This document shows positions 1 to 8,800 of a stretch of 14,842 nucleotides of DNA, piece after piece. The position numbers and the translations under genes were made by a program. The notes beneath the pieces are model-generated. The model ran no database searches, was not told the origin of the DNA, and worked only from the letters and a program-made list of their open reading frames with translations. This stretch comes from Bacteroidota bacterium (lineage in GTDB: Bacteria > Bacteroidota > Ignavibacteria > SZUA-365): NCBI GenBank assembly GCA_018224345.1, contig JAGTUW010000156.1, positions 1 to 14,842 on the forward strand. Reading direction: 5' to 3'. Each line of letters begins with the position of its first letter. Positions within the stretch are counted from its first letter, which is position 1.

Positions 1-48
1 CGGGTGCAACCGACAGTACCGTCCTGTTGTAAGGCCACCGGGGCTACG

Positions 49-116
49 CGCGGCCACCGTCGCGTGGCCGTCGTCGCGTGGCCGTCGTCGCGTGGCCGTC
101 GTCGCGTGGCCACCGT
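49..116. repeat. GC-rich 14-bp tandem repeat
   Basis: Three identical, contiguous copies of the 14-mer cgcgtggccgtcgt occupy 61-74, 75-88 and 89-102. They are flanked by variant copies ending in ccaccgt: 103-116 is a full-length variant and 49-60 is the same variant lacking two bases. The period is not a multiple of three, so it is unlikely to be a coding repeat. It ends about 60 bases before the start of the lipoprotein gene at 179. It is too short and has no spacers, so it is not a CRISPR array. Function unknown; it may be a slippage-prone minisatellite in a promoter region. Confidence 0.85.
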
Positions 117-178
117 TCCGCGTCCCTTTCTTTCTGATTCACCTTTTTTTCATGGCACTGTTCGTGTAGATTGCTGCA

Positions 179-1606
179 ATGAACCTGTTCCGTCTGGCTT
201 GTATAGTTATTGCACTGACGGGTTTTCTCGCCTGCGACGCGAACGAACCCAATGCGCCTCCGGAAATCCCGACCGTGATCAGCGGGACGGATTCCGCAGA
301 CGTCGATCAACGCGTCGAAGTCTCGGTCGTAGCCCGCACTCCTGACGGAGAGACGCTGAATCTTGAGGTCGACTGGGGAGATGGCCGTCCTGCGGATCTG
401 TATCCGGACATCGAAAGCGGACTGCACCTCACCATCGCACATTACTTTTTTTCCTCAGGCCGCTACGGTATGCGATGCCGGGCCATCAGTCACAACGGAC
501 GCATTTCCGCCTGGAGCGCCCCCTTTGTCATTACCATCGAGGGAGAGACACAGGTCGGCCGTGGGGATTGGTGGATGTTCATGCGCGATGCACAGCACAG
601 CGGACACAGCCCCTACGCGGGTCCGTCCATTCCCGTGCTCGCCTGGCGTCTGCCGACGCCCGCGGCCATCCGCTCCAGCCCGGCGTTCGATGTATCAGGG
701 ACAATCCACATAGGAGGTGACGATTTCCTGCTCCGCGCGATATATCCCGACGGTGCGCTCAAATGGTCCTACTCCACCGGCAATGCATGGATACACAATG
801 CTCCCGCCATTCATGACGACGGCAGTGTCTCCTTCGCGGGCAGCAGCGCCAACATCTACAGGCTCGCATGGAATGGAGAAAAACTCTGGAATTTTTCCGT
901 TAACTCCCCCATCGTCCGCTCGAATGTCACACTTGACGACGACGGCAACATCTATGTCGGAAGTATGGATCACTCCGTCTATTCCCTCCGGCCCGACGGC
1001 AGCCTGCGATGGCGTGCGCTGACGAACGGTCCGGTCGAAGGCAGCCCCGCCCTCTCGCTGGATCAGCGTGTACTCTATATCGGATCACAGGATCAGATTA
1101 TGTATGCTATTCATACGGATGGACGTTCCTCCTGGACATTTCCTACTTCTGCGCCGTTTACGGGAAGTCCGTCGGTAGGACCGACGGGCAACATACATAT
1201 CGGCAACGAGGCGGGTATGTTGTACGCGTTGCGGCCCGACGGCGGACTTGCATGGCAACGGGATTTGCGCAGTCCGATAGTAACGGCACCCGCTGTCACG
1301 CGTGATGCATTCGTGCACGTTATCACCAGCGAGGGAAAACTGTTTCGTCTCAATAGCGCCGGGGAGGTCTTATGGGATGTCGTCATTGCCCAGGCGGGTG
1401 GTGACGGTAGCCCTGTCGTGGACGTGTACGGTACTACGTATGTCGGGACACCCGACGGCCGCTTGACTGCCGTTTCCGCCGCCGGTCACATACTCTGGCG
1501 CTTCGAAGCCGGTGATGCCATCGAGTCGACGCCCGGCATCGGTCCCGATGGGTCGATAGTCTTCGGCAGCGACGACGGATACTGCTACGTCTTGCGGGAA
1601 CGCTGA
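179..1606 (+). CDS. PKD-like / eight-repeat PQQ-type beta-propeller lipoprotein
   Basis: A 475-residue exported lipoprotein. Residues 1-19 form a short lipoprotein signal ending in FLAC with Cys19 as the lipidated residue, which supports the ATG at 179 although no clear Shine-Dalgarno site precedes it. Residues about 27-120 look like a PKD/Ig-like domain (VDWGDG at 64-69, then a HYFxxxGRY segment). From about 131 there is the WWMFMRDAQHSGHS segment common before PQQ-like propellers. Eight repeats of about 37 residues follow (first motifs SSPAF at 166, NAPAI at 207, RSNV at 247, GSPAL at 288, GSPSV at 329, TAPAV at 369, GSPVV at 410, STPGI at 450), most ending in a W-containing strand such as ALKWSY, KLWNF, SLRWRA, ILWRF. 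The last repeat lacks its Trp strand; VLAWRL at 153-158 could close the ring. Such proteins are membrane-tethered scaffolds or binding proteins (BamB-like fold); the PQQ enzyme active-site signature is not evident, so enzymatic activity is not implied. It stands alone, convergent with the genes at 1702-3076. Confidence 0.88.
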   Translation: MNLFRLACIVIALTGFLACDANEPNAPPEIPTVISGTDSADVDQRVEVSVVARTPDGETLNLEVDWGDGRPADLYPDIESGLHLTIAHYFFSSGRYGMRCRAISHNGRISAWSAPFVITIEGETQVGRGDWWMFMRDAQHSGHSPYAGPSIPVLAWRLPTPAAIRSSPAFDVSGTIHIGGDDFLLRAIYPDGALKWSYSTGNAWIHNAPAIHDDGSVSFAGSSANIYRLAWNGEKLWNFSVNSPIVRSNVTLDDDGNIYVGSMDHSVYSLRPDGSLRWRALTNGPVEGSPALSLDQRVLYIGSQDQIMYAIHTDGRSSWTFPTSAPFTGSPSVGPTGNIHIGNEAGMLYALRPDGGLAWQRDLRSPIVTAPAVTRDAFVHVITSEGKLFRLNSAGEVLWDVVIAQAGGDGSPVVDVYGTTYVGTPDGRLTAVSAAGHILWRFEAGDAIESTPGIGPDGSIVFGSDDGYCYVLRER

Positions 1607-1701
1607 CGAGGTTATCCTGACGGAGGGAATATACTGATCATGCACGTCGGAGTTTCACCGGGAGTGGCATACGTGCGAGGGACGGGACAAGGGTCTGCGT
1701 A

Positions 1702-1929
1702 TCAGGAACGAATAATCAATTTATAGTACGTCTTTTCGTCCTCCCGCCGCATGTAGTCGAGTTGATGTTTGAAACCTTCCTCGCGATGCAGGAAATAGGC
1801 CAGCCGGTCGAGCAATGCGTCGAGTGCTTCCTCCTCTCTGGCTGCCCAGGTGGCGCATTCACGAATGGAGGGGATGGAGGCATCGAAGCCGTCGATGCCC
1901 TTCTCCACGAGTACGGTAAACTGCAGCAT
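1702..1929 (-). CDS. HicB-like small protein, no HicA partner
   Basis: A 75-residue protein resembling the HicB/UPF0150 antitoxin fold: a first strand LQFTVLVEK, the turn IDGFDASIPSIRECATWA in place of the usual DGYxVxxPDLPGCxTxG, then a helix EEALDALLDRLAYFL. HicB domains normally bind and neutralise the RNase HicA or act as partially degraded RNase-H-fold regulators. No HicA-sized ORF with recognisable features lies beside it, and no DNA-binding extension is seen. I chose the ATG at 1929, seven bases after the stop of the acyl-CoA dehydrogenase gene and with GGGG about ten bases upstream; a TTG start at 1965 would overlap that gene. The spacing suggests cotranscription and translational coupling with the dehydrogenase. 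Assignment to the fold is moderately sure; antitoxin function is not supported. Confidence 0.7.
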   Translation of the reverse strand: MLQFTVLVEKGIDGFDASIPSIRECATWAAREEEALDALLDRLAYFLHREEGFKHQLDYMRREDEKTYYKLIIRS

Positions 1930-1936
1930 CGCGTAG

Positions 1937-3076
1937 TTACCCCAGCAGATACCGTGAAATGACAAGACGCTGAATTTCGGAAGTACCCTCCCCTATCTGC
2001 AGAAGACGCTGATCGCGATAAAAACGTTCGATATCATATTCTTTCATCAGACCGTAGCCGCCGTGAATCTGTACAGCTTCATCTGCGACCTCTTTAGCTA
2101 TTTCGGAACAGTACAATTTCGCCATGGCCGAATAAATTTCGAAGGGCTGGCCGTCCTGCTTCAACCAGCATGCCTTGTACAGAAGGTTCCGGGCCAGTTC
2201 CACCTTCATTGCCATGTCGGCAATTTTGAATGCGATGGCCTGGAATTTCGCTATCGGTTTTCCAAACTGTTTCCGGGTTTTTGCATGTGTGACCGCCATC
2301 TCATACGCGCCCTGTGCCAGTCCAAGGCCCATGGCCGCAATGGAGAGGCGTCCGTCGTCCAGTGTTTTCAACATGATTTTGGAACCCTCGCCACGTTCAC
2401 CGAGCAGGTGATCTTCCGGCACCGTACAATTATCGAAATACAGTTCCGAAGTATTCGATGCACGCCACATCATTTTGTCCTTCATCGTGCGCACGGTGAA
2501 TCCGGGTGTATCCTGATCGACAATGATAGTGGAAAACTCTTTTTTCCCATTGTTCTCTCCGGACACGGTCTGCACTGTCGCGCCGAGGGTTATGTCTGTC
2601 GAGCCATTGGTGATAAAAATTTTTGAACCGTTGATCACCCAGTGTCCATTCTCCAGTTGCGCGGAAGTTTTGCTTCCTCGTGAGTCCGACCCGGCGTCCG
2701 CTTCCGTCAATCCGAAAGCCCAGAGTGCTTCCCCGGTACAGAGCCGGGGAATGTATTTCTCTTTCTGTTCCTTCCTTCCGTATAAGGCCAGCGGTCCGAT
2801 ACCAAGCGAGTTGTGCGCAGCGACCGTCGCCGCATGTGACCCGTCGACGCGCGCCAGTTCCTCCACCGCGATGATATAGGAAAGATAATCCATCCCCTGT
2901 CCACCGTACTCAACCGGTGTCACCATACCGAAGAGGCCGAGTTCACCCATCTTGCGGGTAAGTTCATACGAAAATTCCTGCCGCTCATCGAGTTCCCTGG
3001 CGACGGGCTTTATCTCCTGCTCGGCAAACTCACGTACTGTCTGACGGATCAGCCGATGTTCTTCCTGCTCATACAT
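1937..3076 (-). CDS. Acyl-CoA dehydrogenase (short-chain/butyryl type)
   Basis: A complete 379-residue flavoprotein of the acyl-CoA dehydrogenase family, which oxidises acyl-CoA to trans-2-enoyl-CoA with FAD and passes electrons to electron-transfer flavoprotein. Both family signatures are present: GLTEADAGSDSRG at 122-134 and QIHGGYGLMKEYDIERFYRD at 336-355. The C-terminal IGEGTSEIQR places the probable catalytic base at Glu363, the position used by short-chain, butyryl and short-branched-chain enzymes. The length is typical of the soluble tetrameric class. The ATG at 3076 is preceded by CAGGAG with six to seven bases of spacing, a good ribosome binding site. It is followed immediately by the HicB-like gene. 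No ETF, thiolase or hydratase genes are in view, so the exact substrate (straight or branched short-chain acyl-CoA) cannot be set. Confidence 0.95.
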   Translation of the reverse strand: MYEQEEHRLIRQTVREFAEQEIKPVARELDERQEFSYELTRKMGELGLFGMVTPVEYGGQGMDYLSYIIAVEELARVDGSHAATVAAHNSLGIGPLALYGRKEQKEKYIPRLCTGEALWAFGLTEADAGSDSRGSKTSAQLENGHWVINGSKIFITNGSTDITLGATVQTVSGENNGKKEFSTIIVDQDTPGFTVRTMKDKMMWRASNTSELYFDNCTVPEDHLLGERGEGSKIMLKTLDDGRLSIAAMGLGLAQGAYEMAVTHAKTRKQFGKPIAKFQAIAFKIADMAMKVELARNLLYKACWLKQDGQPFEIYSAMAKLYCSEIAKEVADEAVQIHGGYGLMKEYDIERFYRDQRLLQIGEGTSEIQRLVISRYLLG

Positions 3077-3232
3077 GGGACGCTCCTGTACCTGTCGTTA
3101 CTGGGTCGGCGGGCGGACGCGGTCTGCAGTCCTCTTCCCCGCCGAAGGCGCGAATTATGTCGCCGTGGGGCTCCGGAAATATAAGGCAAATACGACGCGG
3201 AATCCAGTCTCCATCCGTTGGGCGCGTTGACT

Positions 3233-3261
3233 CATAAATAATCCTGCCAGGACGCTTTCAA
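3233..3261 (-). promoter_or_regulatory. Possible promoter for the acyl-CoA dehydrogenase gene
   Basis: On the minus strand TTG (3261-3259) is followed after 18 bases by TATTTATG (3240-3233), one mismatch from the TAnnTTTG element of Bacteroidota housekeeping promoters. It would leave a leader of about 150 bases before the start at 3076. The gap 3077-3289 holds nothing else I can identify. Weak evidence; depends on the host belonging to a lineage using this promoter type. Confidence 0.22.
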
Positions 3262-3289
3262 TTCAAGGTCGTTGCCTCATAATTATATC

Positions 3290-3811
3290 TTACCCAATTG
3301 GAGACAAGACATGGACCTCAGGTGTAGAGCTGTCTGCCCGGACATACGGTTGCACCCCGCTGTCGGAGCGCGGGTATGCACGCAGACGCCAGTGCCGGGG
3401 AAAGCTTTTTCGGGGAAAGAGAGTGGAGATGATAATCGAGCTTGCGGCTGCCAGGCTTCTTGTCTGAAGCTCATACACTTCTTTCCCTGCTCCCAGGTCC
3501 AGGGATTGTCCGGATGATCCAACGCCCAGGTCTTCGCATCGATATTGGGACTGAGCGCATGGGGGACGAATCTCCTCCAGATCATCACCATACTGCGCCT
3601 GCGCCTCGTCGGTGAGCACTTCGAGGACGGACTCGATCACCGCCCCACGAAAAGCATCTTCCACACGCTGCGCACTCTGATGAATCTCTTCGACATTGAC
3701 CTTGGGATGAGGATCGGGATTGACACTGCTGTCATCCTCGCTGCATGTGACGAGCAGATGCAATACGGCGAGCGTCAAAAATCCCGTCAGAAAGAATCGG
3801 GCAACACGCAT
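3290..3811 (-). CDS. Small lipoprotein of unknown function, possibly frame-shifted
   Basis: A 173-residue putative lipoprotein in the reading frame as it stands. The ATG at 3811 has a strong site, AGGAGG four bases upstream. Residues 1-23 are a lipoprotein signal (MRVARFF, hydrophobic core, LLVTC with Cys23), followed by an acidic linker and a helical segment around residues 38-81 (QRVEDAFRGAVIESVLEVLTDEA). This part resembles the start of small exported helical domains, but I do not recognise the family. After residue about 82 the composition changes (Ser/Arg-rich). Beyond a CCCCC run (GGGGG at 3561-3565 on the plus strand) the adjacent frame is the better-looking one, with high GC at third positions and a peptide containing SPNIDAKTWALDHPDNPWTW. 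A one-base slip there would give a different C-terminus ending near 3283. It follows the transglutaminase-like gene by 82 bases on the same strand and is probably the last gene of that operon. Confidence 0.6.
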   Translation of the reverse strand: MRVARFFLTGFLTLAVLHLLVTCSEDDSSVNPDPHPKVNVEEIHQSAQRVEDAFRGAVIESVLEVLTDEAQAQYGDDLEEIRPPCAQSQYRCEDLGVGSSGQSLDLGAGKEVYELQTRSLAAASSIIISTLFPRKSFPRHWRLRAYPRSDSGVQPYVRADSSTPEVHVLSPIG

Positions 3812-3893
3812 ACGGCCTCCTGATCTGGAATCGATGAAGTCGGGCGCCCTTATCCCCCGATGACAGCTGTCTTCGAAGCTCTCTCGAGCTTTC

Positions 3894-5777
3894 TCAATCT
3901 TCGTACAATTCGACTTCACGAAGAAATTGCTGCAACACCATATCGTAATCCCGGAACACATCGGAAGGGGCTGTGAAACGCACAAGATACCCACGATGCC
4001 CGATCGTAAAAATGCAGTCCGCCGTGGTAATGCGACGCTGATCCGCGTCACGCCGGGTATCCTGATAACTGTAAAGTACATACGGGACTTTCCGGTTGCC
4101 GAAGCGAATCTCCCCCTTGTCAATGACCTCCACGTCTGTGAGCACGACACCGAGCGCACGCACCTTGGCATTGTAGACTTCCCTTGTGGCGAGGATATAG
4201 GGGTTCATCGTCAGTTGAATTTCAAAGCGGACATCCGAGCCCGCTTCCCGGGATATGATGACATCAGTCTGTATCCCCTGCTTTTCGCTGCTTTCTATCA
4301 ACCATCCTTCGGGTGCGTTGAATCTGACTCTGAATACGCGATCGACATAGGTCCCATCAAAAATTCCCGTGTGCAGTTTCCCGCTTTCACCGGTGTCAAT
4401 TTCCTTCAACGCCAGCAGATCGAGCTTCACAGCGCCCTGCAGCCGTCCTGCCTGCTCGCGCAGATCATCGACGGTCAGCGCATGCAGCAATTTCACATGC
4501 ACGGCATCATCGAGATAGCCACCCTTAATCGGATCGACACTCAGCCAGTCGCCTGTCCACACTTCGGCCCAGACAGCACTACGCCATCGGCCTTGTTCGG
4601 GACGCAGGCCGAGTACGAGCCGTGACGGCACTCCCGCTGCTCTGGTCAGCGTGACAAAGAGCATAGCCGCGTGCAGTGTCGTCCCGCGCGGAGAACGCAC
4701 AAGCCTGTCAGCAGAAACGACGGGAATAAAATCATCGATGACAAAGTGATTCGAAATCCAACCCAACACTGCCTCGACAATATTGGAAATATTCCGGTCC
4801 ATACTCCGTAACAGAACGGCGCGGTAGCGGACATCCTCGGCGGTGACAGTAAGCAGCGGCGACTCCTCGAGATATGCAAAAAGATCCGGATCCCGAATCG
4901 GCAGCATTGCCGTCCCAAGTCGATAGCGCGTTTTGGCGATTTGCAACTGGACCGATGCAGCGTCTGACGCGACGTCACGTGCAATCTGCTGACGTTTGTC
5001 CTCCGGCACCAGCCGTGCCCCGACCTCGCGGGTGAGTGTCAGACGGACATCCAACTCTCGAATGTTCTCCGCTGCCGCGGAAAACCCGACCTGCCCCGCA
5101 TCCCAGTACACACCTGCATCGATATCACAGGGCTCGATACCCGCGACCTGCGTACCGGCGGCTTCCCGGGAGATGGTTGTGGCAGGCATACGCCATGCCC
5201 GCAGCGCTCCATCACGGGTAAGATGAAACTCGCTCTCCCCGGCGATGGTGATCTGCATGCCTCCATCCAGGGTCGGCTCACTTGTGACAGAGACGGATCG
5301 TGATCGCAGGTCATCGATAAAAAAAATGCGGGTTGGGAAGGCGTGCTCGTCCTGGTGTACAAGTTCGGGAAGAGCGACATCCGGCGGGGCATTGCAGTCC
5401 TCACGTCTGCTCTCGATTCTGCCATCGCTGAAACGCCAGGTCAGATACAGTGTCCCGCGCGCACAACTTCCCTGAATCTCAATTTCCTCACCGCCCGAGA
5501 TCTGCCTGCCTGAAAGCGAAATTATGTGAAAGGAACTGTCGACGAGAATACGCAGGGTACGCAGCCACGTCTCCTCCCTGTCGTCGATACCGATAAAACG
5601 GCGCTCCTCACGGATCTCGTATTGGAGATAGTCGTTCGACAGTCGTTGCAGATCGATGCGCATCGTCCCGCATTGACTTCCGGAACGCATGACTTGCAAC
5701 ACATCCTGTGCCGAGAGGTCAGTGCCCCCGGCAGACATGAGTAGTACGACAGTAAGAAAGAGAGACGACCGACGCAT
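3894..5777 (-). CDS. Exported transglutaminase-like protein lacking catalytic residues
   Basis: A 627-residue exported protein. Start at the ATG at 5777 is chosen because residues 1-23 form a signal peptide with a likely signal peptidase I site after LSA; an in-frame ATG at 5831 would add 18 residues. Residues 24 to about 300 are an extracytoplasmic beta-rich region I do not recognise. Residues about 330-420 resemble the transglutaminase-like (papain-fold) core: helix AAMLFVTLTRAAGVPSRLV, then AVWAEVWTGDWLSVDP. In active members the segment before the helix is RGDCxEHA and the strand reads HAWAEV; here they are RGTTLHAA (364-371) and AVWAEV (401-406), so catalytic Cys and His are both absent while the Asp of VDP remains. 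The C-terminal part, about 470-627, contains FRVRFNAPEGWLIES and LVRFTAPSD and recalls PsbP/DUF1795-type domains. It lies 67 bases after the VPS10-type gene and upstream of a small lipoprotein gene. Probably a periplasmic or surface binding or scaffolding protein rather than an enzyme. Confidence 0.8.
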   Translation of the reverse strand: MRRSSLFLTVVLLMSAGGTDLSAQDVLQVMRSGSQCGTMRIDLQRLSNDYLQYEIREERRFIGIDDREETWLRTLRILVDSSFHIISLSGRQISGGEEIEIQGSCARGTLYLTWRFSDGRIESRREDCNAPPDVALPELVHQDEHAFPTRIFFIDDLRSRSVSVTSEPTLDGGMQITIAGESEFHLTRDGALRAWRMPATTISREAAGTQVAGIEPCDIDAGVYWDAGQVGFSAAAENIRELDVRLTLTREVGARLVPEDKRQQIARDVASDAASVQLQIAKTRYRLGTAMLPIRDPDLFAYLEESPLLTVTAEDVRYRAVLLRSMDRNISNIVEAVLGWISNHFVIDDFIPVVSADRLVRSPRGTTLHAAMLFVTLTRAAGVPSRLVLGLRPEQGRWRSAVWAEVWTGDWLSVDPIKGGYLDDAVHVKLLHALTVDDLREQAGRLQGAVKLDLLALKEIDTGESGKLHTGIFDGTYVDRVFRVRFNAPEGWLIESSEKQGIQTDVIISREAGSDVRFEIQLTMNPYILATREVYNAKVRALGVVLTDVEVIDKGEIRFGNRKVPYVLYSYQDTRRDADQRRITTADCIFTIGHRGYLVRFTAPSDVFRDYDMVLQQFLREVELYED

Positions 5778-5844
5778 GGAGTGTACACGTCTGTGAAACG
5801 GATACAAACCAGTAAGGTACGAAATCCGCATGATTAATCCAGAT

Positions 5845-8800
5845 TCAGTCCAGCGTCGGTATCCGTCCCGGCGTCCACGGTGCGCCGGACCGGTCAAGTG
5901 CTGTTTCAATCGCGGGCAGTTCCTGCTCGCCGATCATTCGAAGCATGTCGAGTAACGGTCGTAATTGCGTGACCACATGCCCGACTTCGGTGCGATGCTG
6001 CGTGATGGGACCGGAAGTGGAGTTCCACTGCCGCCAGGCCACACCGGAGAGCCGCTGCATCACCGAAGGCGGCTGTGCCCCGTTACGACTACTGATTGCT
6101 TTGTCTCCATTGAGCGCGCGATCGATGTCCCGCAATTGATTCCTCAGGTCATTCCACCGCTGACGGAGAGCGGTGTCAAGTCCCGGTGTCACCAGCATGG
6201 TTTTTTCGATCGCAAGCAGTCTTTCCCGCAGTTCTGCCAGGTAACGCTGTGCGCCGATACCTGCGCGCTGCACTTCCATCAAACGGGCATGGAACGCCGC
6301 GAGCAGAGCGGGGTTTGACGCGGGCAGGGTCGTGTGTCCGAGCAGACTCGCAGTAAACGACAGCGGCCCGGCGAGGGGAGTTTCCACACCGTCATGCAGT
6401 TTTGTCAGAGTGACTGTATATGTGCCGGGCATCACCGGCATGCCACGATGATTGTTGACGTTGCTGCCCTTCCCGACCGGAGATGAGCCGCTGTGACGCA
6501 GATCCCATGTGCTGCGATGCAGACCGGAACGCAGCGTTTCGGTCAGCTGCCGAATCACGTGTCCTTCCGCATCCCGTATCGTCAACAGCAGGATTGGTGC
6601 TTCCTCTTCGTCTTCGGCACGAAGCGTTTCCCAATCCGGGTATGGCGGTGTTCTGTTTTCCTTGCGCAGTTGTTTCTCCTCGCGTTTCCTCTTCTGCTTC
6701 AGCGATGTATGCCCATCGCGCAGGTACCAGGTGAAGGTTGCACCGAAGGGAGGATTGGGCGCTGCGAAGAACGTGCTTCCCTGATAACCAATGCTCTCAT
6801 CCCTCGCCTCGATATATATCAGTGCATCGCGTACCGGAAACAGCAATGCCTCGTCCTGTAGTACCGATTCGTCGATGTGCCTCAAGGGTGAGTAATCGTC
6901 CAGAACGTAAAAGCCCCGCCCGAAGGTAGCGAGAACAAGATCATCTTCGCGCCGCTGAATGGCGATGTCCCTGACCGCGATGGCCGGGAGTCCCCCTCCG
7001 AGCTTCAGCCATTTCCCGCCGCCGTCAAGGCTGACGTGTACACCGAATTCATGACCGGCGAACAGCAGTGAGGGTTTGACATGATCTTCGACAAGCGTAT
7101 GCACCGGCGACTCTGCCGGAAGATCCGACGCGATGGAGGTCCAGCTTCTCCCGCGATCGGTACTTCTGAAAACGTAGGGAGCAAAATCGGCCATTTTATG
7201 ATTGTTGAACGTAACGTATACTGTGTTCCCGTCATGCAGGGACGCCCGGACGGAACTGACATACGTTGTTTCCGGCACACCGGTGATATGTGCGATGCGT
7301 TTCCAGTTCTCGCCTCCATCCTCACTGACCTGTATCAGTCCGTCATCTGTCCCGACGTACAACAGGCCTTCAACGAGCGGGGATTCGTCCAATGCGACGA
7401 TATTCCCGTACAGCGATGTGCTGGCGTTTTTCGATACCGCTTCCGGAGGCCATATCCTGCCCATCACCGGCAGAGTGTTGCGGTCGATACGTCGGGTAAG
7501 GTCGGGAGAAATAACCGTCCAGCTCTCTCCCCGATCATCACTGCGAAATAATTTATTAGCTGCAAAGTAGAGTCGTGTGTGCATGTGAGGACTGATCAGC
7601 AGTGGAGCATCCCAGTTCCATCGATACGCTTCCTCTCCCGGCGCAGGTTGCGGCTGAATACCGAGACGCTCACCACTCGCCTTGTCGAAACGGAACAACA
7701 CGCCATATTGAGATTGCGCGTACACAACATCAGGATTCGTCGGATCAATTTGTGTCTTGAAACCGTCTCCGCCGTTGGTGATGAACCAATCGTCATTAAA
7801 CACACCGTCGTCCCTTATCGTCCGTGACGGACCACCGAAACTGAAATTGTCCTGTGTTCCTCCATAGATAGTATAAAATGGTTCCGAATTATCGACCTCG
7901 ACACGATAGAGCTGTGTGACCGGAAGGTTTTCCTTGAAGCGCCAGCGTTCCCCGCCGTCGTAGCTTTCATAGAGTCCGCCGTCACCGCCGATGCGCAGAT
8001 GCCGTGTGTCGGCGGGATCGATCCACAGGGCGTGATCGTCGACATGCCGGCGGTGGCGACCAAGCCGGCGATGTGTCCTGAAACCGTCGTTGGTAACGCG
8101 TGTATACACATCCATCGAATACACGGTTTCCCTGTCCAGTGGATCGCAGAACAGTTCATTATAGTATTGCGGGCTTGACGCCATGTACGAATTGCGCTTT
8201 TCCCAGCTCGCGCCACGATCGGTACTGCGGAACACTCCGCCCCGGTCTCCGGCTGCTTCGATGATCGCATAGATATAATCGGGATCGGCCGGTGAAAGCG
8301 CCAGTCCGATACGCCCGACATCACCCCCCGGCACACCGTTCTCAAGCGTTTCCCAACTCTGTCCTCCATCGGTCGTCTTGTACAACCTGCTTTCCGGACC
8401 ACCGTTGATCAGTGTCCAGACATGCCTGCGCCGCTGATAGGATGCCGCATAGAGCACGAGCGGGTCCCGCGGATCCATGACCACATCGGTAATACCGGTG
8501 TGTTCACTGACTGTGAGGACGGCATTCCAGGTCGCCCCTGCGTCCGTGCTCTTGTACAGACCGCGGTCGCCGCCGGGACCCCAGAGTGGACCCTGCGCCG
8601 CAACATAGACGATACGCGAATCGCCTGGATCGATGAGTATCCTGCCGATATGTTCGGAACGCGTAAGTCCCATGTTTTTCCAGGTCTTGCCGCCGTCGGC
8701 ACTGCGGTACACGCCGTCGCCCCAGGCGACTGAGCGCTGCGAATTATTTTCGCCCGTGCCGACCCAGACGACATGCGGGTTGTTCGGGTCCAGCGTAATA

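Noticed and set aside
49..116. CRISPR array
   Set aside because: Units are 14 bases and contiguous, without spacers.
153..168. TGGCACTGTTCGTGTA resembling a sigma-54 promoter before the propeller lipoprotein
   Set aside because: The -12 element has GT rather than GC and the start of transcription would fall at about the start codon; too weak to call.
1642..1676. Terminator hairpin between the convergent genes (gcacgt/acgtgc)
   Set aside because: Six-base arms with a 23-base loop and no T tract.
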